Shown one piece after another: positions 26,601-33,348 of a stretch of DNA of 51,187 nt. The translations under genes and the position numbers were made by a program. Under the pieces are notes generated by a model. It was not told the DNA's origin, did no database searches, and was given only the letters and a program-made list of their open reading frames with translations. Positions within the stretch are counted from its first letter, which is position 1. Every line of letters starts with the position of its first letter. The stretch spans positions 1 to 51,187 of the forward strand of contig NZ_JACJSI010000047.1 in the NCBI RefSeq assembly GCF_014698065.1, read 5' to 3'. Source of the stretch: Nostoc flagelliforme FACHB-838 (lineage in GTDB: Bacteria > Cyanobacteriota > Cyanobacteriia > Cyanobacteriales > Nostocaceae).

Positions 26601-28293
26601 TGTCCCCACCCATCTGCAAGGTGATGCTGGCCGCCTGCGGCAAATTCTCATGAATTTAATCAGCAATGCGATCAAGTTCACCAGTAATGGAGAGGTAGTA
26701 TTACGAGCAGAATTGCGATCGCAAAGCTCGACTACAACCACCATTTGTTTTGCCATCACAGATACCGGTCTTGGCATTACTTCTGAAGACCAATGCAAAC
26801 TCTTTACGCCATTTACCCAAGTAGATGCTTCCACCACCCGCAAATATGGCGGCACAGGTTTGGGATTAGCCATCTGCAAGCAACTGGTGAGCTTAATGGG
26901 AGGAGAAATCGGTGTAGAAAGTCGGTTAGGCAAAGGATCTAAGTTTTGGTTTGAAGTAACTTTTGCCAAGCAACTTCACCCTATTTCCTTAGAAAGCGAA
27001 GGCGGACTTCTGACTAATCGGCGCTTGTTAGTAGTGGATGATAATACTACTAATCGCAAAATCATCTACCATCAAGCTACTCGTTGGGGAATGCTGGTAG
27101 ATCAGGCTGCTTCGGCTGCTACTGCCCTCCAAGCTATTCAGGAGGCTGCCCAGCAAAATAATCTCTATGACGTTGCTGTGATTGATATGCAAATGCCAGA
27201 AATAGATGGCATGACTTTGGGAGAACAAATTAAGGCAGATTCAGCGATCGCAGAGCTACCTTTGATTATGCTTACCTCTACTAATCAACGTGATGAAATC
27301 CAACGGGCGCTAAAAATAGGATTTGCAGCTTATTTGGTCAAACCCGTTAAGCCATCCCGACTCCTCGATACCATTATGACTGTTTTAGGAACGCAGATGG
27401 AGCAAGAGGAGTCAGAATGGGCTATGCCTCATGCTAATAGGAGTCAGGAGTTAAAAGCCAAAAAGTACGAAAACAACAAGAACTATCATCCTCCTCTCCC
27501 TGACTCTCCTAAACTTAAAATTCTCTTAGCTGAAGATAATCTGGTGAATCAAAAAGTTGCCTTGAAGCAACTCCAAAGCCTGGGTTATAGCGCTGATGTC
27601 GCTGGTAATGGGAAAGAAGTTTTGCAGTTATTAGAACAAATATCCTACGATTTAATTCTGATGGATTGCCAAATGCCAGTTCTCGACGGTTTCGAAACCA
27701 CAAAAGAAATTCATCGTTGGCAAGAAAGTAGCTTTGTCAGTGGTCGTCGTCCTGTAGTAATTGCGATGACAGCTAATGCCATGAAAGAAGATCAACAAAT
27801 GTGTCTAGATGCCGGAATGAATGACTATCTAAGCAAGCCTGTAATTAAAGATAAATTGGCTGCGGCGCTGGAGCGTTGGGGAAACGTGATATTTATGGAA
27901 AAACAAACAGTTGTCTTAGAGCAGAAAGCTTCTACAACAGTTGTAGATTCAGTTGACCTGCCAATTCAATGGGAACGTTTGCATCAACTCTCGGAGAATA
28001 ATCCAGAATTTGAATTGGAACTACTGCAAATATTTGTTGAAGATATTCAGCCTCGGATAGAGCTAATTAAAATAGCGATCGCTACTAATGATTTTGGAAA
28101 ATTAGCGCAAGAAGTCCATCAAATTAAAGGTGCTAGTGCTAATGTTGGAGCGACAAAGATGCATCTAGCCGTAGAAAAGCTAGAAGAACTAGCCCGCAAT
28201 CAAGAGCGTCGAGGTACGACTAACTTAATTTCAGACTTAGAAGAGCTTGTTAAACGCATTCAAGAATTTTTAATCAGGAGTCTTGACTCATAA
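23602..28293 (+). CDS. Hybrid sensor histidine kinase with two receivers and an HPt domain
   Basis: 1563 residues. In order: GAF domain (1-170), membrane helix (about 188-210), CHASE3 (about 215-352, with DAETGQRGYILTGQETYLEP), membrane helix (about 360-382), PAS/PAC (400-520), GAF (530-690), GAF (707-868), HisKA (NMSHEIRTPMNAVLGM, His905), HATPase_c with N box LMNLISNAIKFT, G1 DTGLGI and G2 GGTGLGLAI, receiver 1 (Asp1195), receiver 2 (Asp1355) and HPt (EVHQIKGASANVGA, His1506). All phosphorelay residues are present, so a full His-Asp-Asp-His relay is possible in one chain. An N-terminal GAF before the first membrane helix is unusual. It sits between the barrel gene and the partner-switching genes, so surface-polysaccharide control is a fair inference. 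The output regulator is not encoded here. Confidence 0.93.
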   Translation: MKAPLPDNETQRIESLLEYKILDTPSEAAFDDLTRLASYICGTPISLISLVDSDRQWFKSKVGLDALETPRNVAFCAHAIMQPEVFIVPDATVDERFATNPLVTSGPNVRFYAGIPLTNPEGYALGTLCVIDHVPRNLSPEQVEALRILVRQVIKQLEMRRTLASLVLASDTGKQAQKGRKQFFKKIAGGFGLASAILVLIGVISYQNTRILINTSNQVRETQEKINKLEELLSEMKDAETGQRGYILTGQETYLEPYQAVVGSIDPKIAELKNLIADQPSQQKQFATLESLIAARLAILKQTIYLRQNQGFEAALQVIQTNQGKHLMDDIRKIIYEIENEDKRLLQQQSQAANASAKNTILTLALAICLSFLILAIVYYFISREVSERKLTEETLNTERNFISAVVNTASALVIVLDTQGQIVRFNQACEQTTGYSFDEVRGRHFWNLFLLPEQVEQVKAIFEQLRSGEAPQEYENYWVSKDGSRRLIAWTNTTLQNYEGSVEYIVATGIDISDVHQELRLRKRTEQHLKAQYSTTRVLAESTTINEAMPQILQGICESLGWNFSEFWIVDQQANLLRLLNTWYEISYEMQEFDILSRQTTFAPGIGLPGRIWASAEPVWIADVVKEQYFMRSQIAAQAKLHGAFGFPIRAGKKILGVITCFSHEIQQADPDLATVMNSIGEQVGQFIERKQAEEELQRQNLRSQLFTEITLKIRQSLQIKEILQITVTEVQKILHSDRVLIYQPLADASGATIVEAVVSGWLAIKEKKLVDTYFQAEYTQQYYLQQYRQKRNLEFADLDMVELQKSHIELLQQFGVKSNLVIPILVKEELCGLLIVHQCGSSRQWSSFETHLLQQIADQVGIALAQAQMLYAETQQRRELEVARHQAELASKTKSAFLANMSHEIRTPMNAVLGMTGLMLETPLNPEQQDFIETIRISGDALLSLINEILDLSKLEAGEMALETLDFDLSTCVEEVLELLAPPAHNKGLEIAALIYPNVPTHLQGDAGRLRQILMNLISNAIKFTSNGEVVLRAELRSQSSTTTTICFAITDTGLGITSEDQCKLFTPFTQVDASTTRKYGGTGLGLAICKQLVSLMGGEIGVESRLGKGSKFWFEVTFAKQLHPISLESEGGLLTNRRLLVVDDNTTNRKIIYHQATRWGMLVDQAASAATALQAIQEAAQQNNLYDVAVIDMQMPEIDGMTLGEQIKADSAIAELPLIMLTSTNQRDEIQRALKIGFAAYLVKPVKPSRLLDTIMTVLGTQMEQEESEWAMPHANRSQELKAKKYENNKNYHPPLPDSPKLKILLAEDNLVNQKVALKQLQSLGYSADVAGNGKEVLQLLEQISYDLILMDCQMPVLDGFETTKEIHRWQESSFVSGRRPVVIAMTANAMKEDQQMCLDAGMNDYLSKPVIKDKLAAALERWGNVIFMEKQTVVLEQKASTTVVDSVDLPIQWERLHQLSENNPEFELELLQIFVEDIQPRIELIKIAIATNDFGKLAQEVHQIKGASANVGATKMHLAVEKLEELARNQERRGTTNLISDLEELVKRIQEFLIRSLDS

Positions 28294-28307
28294 CTGCTAC
28301 TGTAATT

Positions 28308-28724
28308 TTAATAATATTTACTAATAAATAAACAGTAACGATTATCTCCCGTCGGCTCATAACTCAGCTTGTCGGCAATAACAGACATGATTTTTAAACC
28401 ACGACCGCGCTCTTGCTCATTATCCTCAAATTCAGACGTTTGTTGCAATTTTCGCTCTAAGTCAAAGGGTTCGCCTTGAGACCAAATACGAATTTCTATG
28501 TATTTATCTAACCGCACAGCTTCTATCTCAATAGGAGTTTCAATTGGTAATTTTCTATGGGCATGTTCAACAATGTTAGTAAAGCCTTCCATCATCAGAG
28601 TTTGACATTGCCACCAAATTTTTTTATCGGGAATAGGTGGTTGATTCATCTGCTCGAACCAAGACAACACTTGAGGCGACGCTTTCAAGTCTGTATTTAC
28701 TCTTAGATAAATTTTATTTTTCAC
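28308..28724 (-). CDS. RsbW-like anti-sigma/serine kinase (HATPase_c_2)
   Basis: 138 residues of a GHKL kinase of the RsbW/SpoIIAB type: N box EGFTNIVEHAH (Asn50, Glu53), a degenerate G1 region, and RGRGLKIM (106-113) as G2. In partner-switching systems this kinase phosphorylates the STAS antagonist on serine and otherwise sequesters a target. Its antagonist partner is probably the STAS protein at 30109-30435, and the phosphatase at 28875-30065 is divergent from it, 150 bases away. Homologous triplets (HmpU/HmpV/HmpW) control hormogonium development and polysaccharide in Nostoc punctiforme; whether this is that locus or a paralogue is not decidable here. Confidence 0.85.
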   Translation of the reverse strand: MKNKIYLRVNTDLKASPQVLSWFEQMNQPPIPDKKIWWQCQTLMMEGFTNIVEHAHRKLPIETPIEIEAVRLDKYIEIRIWSQGEPFDLERKLQQTSEFEDNEQERGRGLKIMSVIADKLSYEPTGDNRYCLFISKYY

Positions 28725-28803
28725 TTCTTAACCAATAAAATATTTTGAGATCATCATATTCGCTAATGAATTTACTTAATTTGAGTAATTTCACTATACA
28801 TTC

Positions 28804-28827
28804 TCAACTAAATTGCATATAAGTTGA
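28804..28827. promoter_or_regulatory. Inverted repeat in the divergent rsbW/rsbU-like promoter
   Basis: TCAACT at 28804-28809 and AGTTGA at 28822-28827 form a dyad with a 12-base spacer in the 150-base region between the divergent kinase and phosphatase genes. It is a plausible shared operator, but short enough to arise by chance in AT-rich DNA. Confidence 0.25.
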
Positions 28828-28874
28828 ATTAGAGCAATTACTTAATTCTCATTCTAGTTAGCAAAATTTAATTT

Positions 28875-30065
28875 ATGTTTAAAATTCTGGTTATTGATGA
28901 TGACCCTATAGTGCGGGCAGTACTGAAAAGAACACTCCAAAACCAAGGTTATGATATCACTGTAGCCAGCAATGGCGCGGAAGGTATTACACAAGCACAA
29001 TTATTACATCCTGCTCTGATTATCTGTGACTGGATGATGTCCCAGTTAGATGGGTTAGAAGTGTGTCGTCAAATTAGAAAAGATCCAGAGTTGGCAACTA
29101 CTTTTTTTATTCTATTGACGGCTAGGGGAGCAGCTCGAGGAGAGGAGGAAGATAGAGTTAAGGGACTTGACGCTGGAGCAGATGAGTTTATCTCTAAACC
29201 AATAGAGATGAATGAATTGAAAGCACGGCTAAGAGCAGGGCTAAGATTACACCAGGTAAATCAGGACTTACAAAGTCAAAAAAAAGCTTTGGAGACACTA
29301 AATCAAGATTTACAAACCCAAAAGCAAATTTTGGAAGCAGAATTGTCAGAGGCTGCTGATTATGTGCGATCGCTTCTACCCTCACCACTTGTAGGAGCAG
29401 TAACTACAGAAAATCTGTTTATTCCCTCAGCACAGCTAGGGGGTGATTGCTTCGACCATCATTGGATCGACGAGGATAATTTAGCAATTTATTTGTTGGA
29501 TGTATCAGGCCACGGCGTAGGTTCAGCCCTCCTATCTGTATCCGTGCTGAATGTTTTGCGATCGCAATCTCTACCGAATACTAACTTTTGCCAACCTAGT
29601 GAAGTCCTAAAAGCCCTCAATCACGCCTTTCAAATGACGCAGCACGGTGATAAATACTTCACAATCTGGTATGGAGTTTATCACCGCCCTAAACGTCAAC
29701 TCATTTATGCCAACGCTGGACATCCACCAGCTTTGTTGTTATCTAATACCTCTACAGCCAGCATCCAAGTTGAACAGCTAAATTCCTTAGATTTACCAAT
29801 TGGCTTTTTACCTAATGTGCAATTTGAGGATGCTGTTTTGGAGATCGAAGAAAATAGCACTTTATACATCTTTAGTGATGGTACTTATGAAATTAATCAG
29901 TCAGATGGTAAAATTTGGGGTATTGATGCTTTCATTGACTTACTAACTGAATATAGCCTGAAAGATAGCTGTAACCTAAATCAACTATTAGCAAAAATTC
30001 TCACCTTAAATGCTCAAGATAATCTTGAAGATGACTTATCTCTGGTAAAAGTTAACTTCGGTTAA
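28875..30065 (+). CDS. Response regulator with PP2C-type (RsbU/SpoIIE) phosphatase output
   Basis: 396 residues. An N-terminal receiver (VIDDDPIVRAVLKRTL; phospho-acceptor Asp52 in IICDWMMSQLDG; K at FISKPIEM) is followed by a coiled coil (about 130-170, QDLQSQKKALETLNQDLQ). A SpoIIE/PP2C phosphatase follows, with metal motifs AQLGGDCFD and LLDVSGHGVGSALLS and a downstream YIFSDGTYE. Such proteins dephosphorylate STAS antagonists, turning on the pathway when the receiver is phosphorylated. The hybrid kinase just upstream on the same strand is a candidate phosphodonor. The gene ends 43 bases from the convergent STAS gene. Confidence 0.93.
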   Translation: MFKILVIDDDPIVRAVLKRTLQNQGYDITVASNGAEGITQAQLLHPALIICDWMMSQLDGLEVCRQIRKDPELATTFFILLTARGAARGEEEDRVKGLDAGADEFISKPIEMNELKARLRAGLRLHQVNQDLQSQKKALETLNQDLQTQKQILEAELSEAADYVRSLLPSPLVGAVTTENLFIPSAQLGGDCFDHHWIDEDNLAIYLLDVSGHGVGSALLSVSVLNVLRSQSLPNTNFCQPSEVLKALNHAFQMTQHGDKYFTIWYGVYHRPKRQLIYANAGHPPALLLSNTSTASIQVEQLNSLDLPIGFLPNVQFEDAVLEIEENSTLYIFSDGTYEINQSDGKIWGIDAFIDLLTEYSLKDSCNLNQLLAKILTLNAQDNLEDDLSLVKVNFG

Positions 30066-30108
30066 CATAGTCGAATGTGCGTATTCATCTTTTGTCTGAC
30101 CTAGCTGC

Positions 30109-30435
30109 TTATTGTGTTGCCAATATTTGGCGATTAAATTCATCTTGGTCAGCAAAAGTTTGAAAAATTCTATCCATTTTAGTCAATTCAAACAACATCC
30201 TGACTTGATCGCTAATAGAACAGACAAAAAGTTTAGCATTAGCATTTCGTGTCATTTGCATTGCTGATACTAAAGCACCCAAACCTGAGCTATCGATAAA
30301 GTTTACTTCTTTCATGTCAAGCAATAGAATATCGGCTCCATTTGCCAGAATACCGCTAACTTCACGACGTAGTTCATTACCTCTAATTCCGTCTAAAATT
30401 CCAGATAGTTCTAGTACTTTCACGCTCATATTCAT
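30109..30435 (-). CDS. STAS-domain anti-sigma factor antagonist (RsbV-like)
   Basis: 108 residues of a single STAS domain, with the phosphorylation motif NFIDSSGLGALVSAM (Ser49/Ser50; the second Ser is the usual site) and MFELTKMDRIFQTF at the C-terminal helix. It is the expected substrate of both the RsbW-like kinase and the RsbU-like phosphatase in this locus. When unphosphorylated it should bind the kinase and release the downstream target. A sigma factor is not encoded nearby, so the target may be an enzyme or surface factor. Start ATG 30435; an in-frame ATG two codons later is possible. Confidence 0.9.
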   Translation of the reverse strand: MNMSVKVLELSGILDGIRGNELRREVSGILANGADILLLDMKEVNFIDSSGLGALVSAMQMTRNANAKLFVCSISDQVRMLFELTKMDRIFQTFADQDEFNRQILATQ

Positions 30436-30539
30436 GGTTTTTACCTTATTATTTGATTTGAAAATATGTATTTATATTTTGGCATTGGCCTAAGCTAAAC
30501 TGCAAGAGAGATAATAATAATTTTGCCATTTATATATAA

Positions 30540-31246
30540 TTAGCTGTTTTTTATTGCTTGGCGATTATTAGCTATTGCAGTAAAAAAGCTAGCATCCACG
30601 CATTGTCGGGAAATTTCAAAAGCTTCAAAATAACCGTCTTTTTGCCCTAACTCTCGCGCCCAAAAACGAGATAAAACTAGTATGCATCAAGTTGCATAAA
30701 TGCCTTATTTGACTCTGATTCATAACAACCGATAGCTGCAACTTTTTCCTCAATTACAGAGGTAATATCTACAAAAAAGTTGGGTTCAAAACCACGTAAA
30801 AAAACAGGTGGTGCTGAATACCATAAAGGTATGTTTTTGCGAGTAGCAACATTAGAAACTGCGATTGCACACACTTCATGATCTCTATGTCCATATTTTT
30901 CAGGTTGTGGTGCATGAGTAATAATCAGATCCGGTTGGCAACGCCCAATAGCTTCTTCAGTAACTTTAATCACTGCTTGGGTTGAGAAATTAAACTCCTC
31001 AAGTGCATAAAACTCGTAAGTTGCACCGATGATTTTACCAGCTGCATCTGCTTCTTGATGACGTGTACCCTTAACAGGCGAACTGGAAAAACTGCCATCA
31101 GTCAAAATTAAACAACGAACATTCCATCCTGCCTTAGACATCAAACTGAGAGTGCCAGCGGCAGGTAAGACTTCATCATCAGCATGAGCATAAATTGTTA
31201 AGACAGTTTGTTGGTCAAAGTTCTTTGAATCTGAATTTATGTTCAT
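30540..31246 (-). pseudogene. PIG-L/LmbE deacetylase with frameshifted C-terminus
   Basis: The intact frame (30677-31246, 189 residues) carries the zinc motifs LTIYAHADDEVLPAAG (AHxDDE) and YGHRDHEV (HxxH) of PIG-L/LmbE de-N-acetylases and ends MQLDAY then TAG. In the next frame, after an 8-base gap, sequence continues SRFWARELGQKDGYFEAFEI through to TAA at 30540, which is the expected family C-terminus (a FxGxQxG-x-x-YAEGFE-like end). A single-base deletion near 30680 explains it. The catalytic part is complete, so partial activity is possible, but I treat it as probably broken. It deacetylates N-acetyl sugars in known relatives. It lies 55 bases downstream of the glycosyltransferase gene, likely in its operon. 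Confidence 0.75.
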
Positions 31247-31301
31247 GGCTGCTTTCTAGATTGAATTTATAAGGGAATTAAGAGTTGTCCCTACGTTCCT
31301 C

Positions 31302-33281
31302 TTAGACCTCTTTCGGAGGTTGCCAAACAGATGCGCGGATGATAGCCCACAAAAGTAACAAGTTATAAATAGCCCATGCACCATTTAATAGGTGAACTAA
31401 AGGATTATTTAGATGACCAATTGCAAAGCGGTAAAGACTCCATAATATACCCAATATAGTAAGGATGAAGACAGCTAACTGTGGCCAAACCAACCGAATA
31501 TAAATACCAAATTGGCGTTGTTTAGGTGTTACTTGAAAATTTATTTTTTGTCCTGTAAACACACTACATACAGCTTGGATTAATAAGGGGAATAAAGCGA
31601 TCGCATATTGTTCAGAGCGCCAAACTTCTCTAGCTGGAATACCCCAAGTAGCTGCTAGAAAAGTGAGGCGGTTGATAATAAAAGCTGGGAAAAAGTGTAT
31701 GGCAAAATCAGAACCGTAGGTTTTAACTGGAACAATATCCGTAAAAAAATAGATTATTGGACAAGAAATAAAAACCAGAGTTGCAAAACCAGAGAAATAA
31801 CTATACATCGTCTTAAAATATTGCAACCTTTGCCAAAAGCTTAGACCTGATTTTGTCAGTGGGTTTTCCCTAACTAGCACTTGAATCGTTCCTTGTGCCC
31901 AGCGTAGCCGTTGTTTAAGAGTAGAACTCAAGTCATCTGGCGCTAAACCTTCTGCCAAAAGTTCATTGTGATAAATTGATTTCCAGCCAGCACTATGCAG
32001 ACGCATGGCTGTATTCATATCTTCGGTTATGCTATTACTCGATACCCCACCAACTAAATCAAATTCATCTAAACGTTTTTCATCTTTGGCAAATTCATCA
32101 GCAAAATTTTGCAGTCCTACGCTAACTAATGCCTCACGCCTCAATATCGCATTTGTGCCCGTATAGAACGCAGCATTCATGCCATCTTTACCTTGCTGAA
32201 GTGGCCCATAAAATAAATTTGCTCTATGTCCAAAAGGATCGCCTGGAGGAATATTGTAAAAATCCTGGCGAGTCTGTACAAAAGCAATTTGATTCTGGTC
32301 GTATTTTCCTGTTGAAAGATTATAGGTGTAGAAATAAGGCACAACTCGCTTGAGAAAATTTGGCTTGGGGATGTGGTCGGCATCCAGAGTAACAATAAAA
32401 TTTCCTGCCGTTTCTCCAGAAAAGATTGCATAATTGATGTTGCCTGCTTTAGCGTGATGCGCTACACCAGGGGTCTTGGGACGAGCAATGTAGCGAAACC
32501 GGGAGAGTTCGAGCAGTTCTAGTTCTTTTTTGCGAATAGCGGCTTCTAAGGCCTTTCGTTCGGTAGTTAAGCGATCGCTAATACTTTGATGCTGTGGAGG
32601 TAGCCAAAGAATAAACTGTCGCAGACTTTGGACAAATTCGCTAGCAAACTGCTTCACCTCTGATTCTGATGATTGCAACCATTGTTCAGCAGCTTGAGTA
32701 TTAGGTGTCAGATTTTCCAGTTGCTTTAGGCGCTCCAACAAGCTAGAGTGTTCTGCATCAATTCGATTTGCTTCTCGCTGTAGTTGTGGTGATTGCAAAT
32801 CCTCGATACACAATCTTTCTGTCATAGCTCGCATATCAGCCGAGTTACCATCATCCAATACATAAACTCGTAACTTTGTTGGCGGATAATCTATCGCTAA
32901 AGTAGCTTTGGCAGTTTCTTCTACAATTTCCGGCGGCTCGTTGTAGCAGGTGAGAAACACATCCACAGTTGGCCAGTCGGATCTGGGTATAGGTGGGATC
33001 ATCTGGTCGAGAGACTTAACCTGTCGCACCAAAGGACGCCACAACCCAATTACAAACATTACGCCGCCGAAATAGCTATAAATTTCTGCTATCAGCAAAG
33101 GAATCGAGATCCAGAGCGCATCAAAATTGATGGAATGGGTGATGCGCCATTGCAAATACCAGATCCCAAAAATTAAATTTATTTCTGCTAGGTAGCGAAA
33201 TAACAGCGTTCTTTTTTTGAGCGATGAGCGACTGTTGCCGGAAAAGTTTGAAGAATTATCAATAAGAGAAACTGAAGTCAT
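31302..33281 (-). CDS. BcsA-like processive family-2 glycosyltransferase (cellulose synthase-like)
   Basis: 659 residues. Two N-terminal membrane helices (about 27-45, 55-80) precede a cytoplasmic GT2 domain with all signature residues: DDG (143-145), HAKAGN (276-281), DADH (300-303), TED (419-421) and QRLRW (457-461), followed by about five membrane helices. This matches cellulose synthase catalytic subunits. Two differences stand out. About 110 residues (160-265) rich in Glu, Gln, Lys and Leu, probably a coiled coil, are inserted between DDG and HAKAG. The C-terminus ends soon after the last helix with no PilZ domain, so it is unlikely to be activated by c-di-GMP in the usual way. Product could be beta-1,4-glucan or a related polymer. 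It sits between a DUF3131 gene and a deacetylase gene. Confidence 0.92.
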   Translation of the reverse strand: MTSVSLIDNSSNFSGNSRSSLKKRTLLFRYLAEINLIFGIWYLQWRITHSINFDALWISIPLLIAEIYSYFGGVMFVIGLWRPLVRQVKSLDQMIPPIPRSDWPTVDVFLTCYNEPPEIVEETAKATLAIDYPPTKLRVYVLDDGNSADMRAMTERLCIEDLQSPQLQREANRIDAEHSSLLERLKQLENLTPNTQAAEQWLQSSESEVKQFASEFVQSLRQFILWLPPQHQSISDRLTTERKALEAAIRKKELELLELSRFRYIARPKTPGVAHHAKAGNINYAIFSGETAGNFIVTLDADHIPKPNFLKRVVPYFYTYNLSTGKYDQNQIAFVQTRQDFYNIPPGDPFGHRANLFYGPLQQGKDGMNAAFYTGTNAILRREALVSVGLQNFADEFAKDEKRLDEFDLVGGVSSNSITEDMNTAMRLHSAGWKSIYHNELLAEGLAPDDLSSTLKQRLRWAQGTIQVLVRENPLTKSGLSFWQRLQYFKTMYSYFSGFATLVFISCPIIYFFTDIVPVKTYGSDFAIHFFPAFIINRLTFLAATWGIPAREVWRSEQYAIALFPLLIQAVCSVFTGQKINFQVTPKQRQFGIYIRLVWPQLAVFILTILGILWSLYRFAIGHLNNPLVHLLNGAWAIYNLLLLWAIIRASVWQPPKEV

Positions 33282-33348
33282 GTTATACCAGTAATTAAGA
33301 TGATTAAGAATTGATGATTAAAAATTAAAACTTAAATTGCTTTAATTT

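Noticed and set aside
30677..30700. Programmed ribosomal frameshift in the deacetylase gene
   Set aside because: No slippery heptamer or strong downstream structure is visible at the stop; a mutation is simpler.
31302..31700. PilZ domain at the end of the cellulose synthase-like protein
   Set aside because: The chain ends shortly after the last membrane helix and no RxxxR...D/NxSxxG motif is present.
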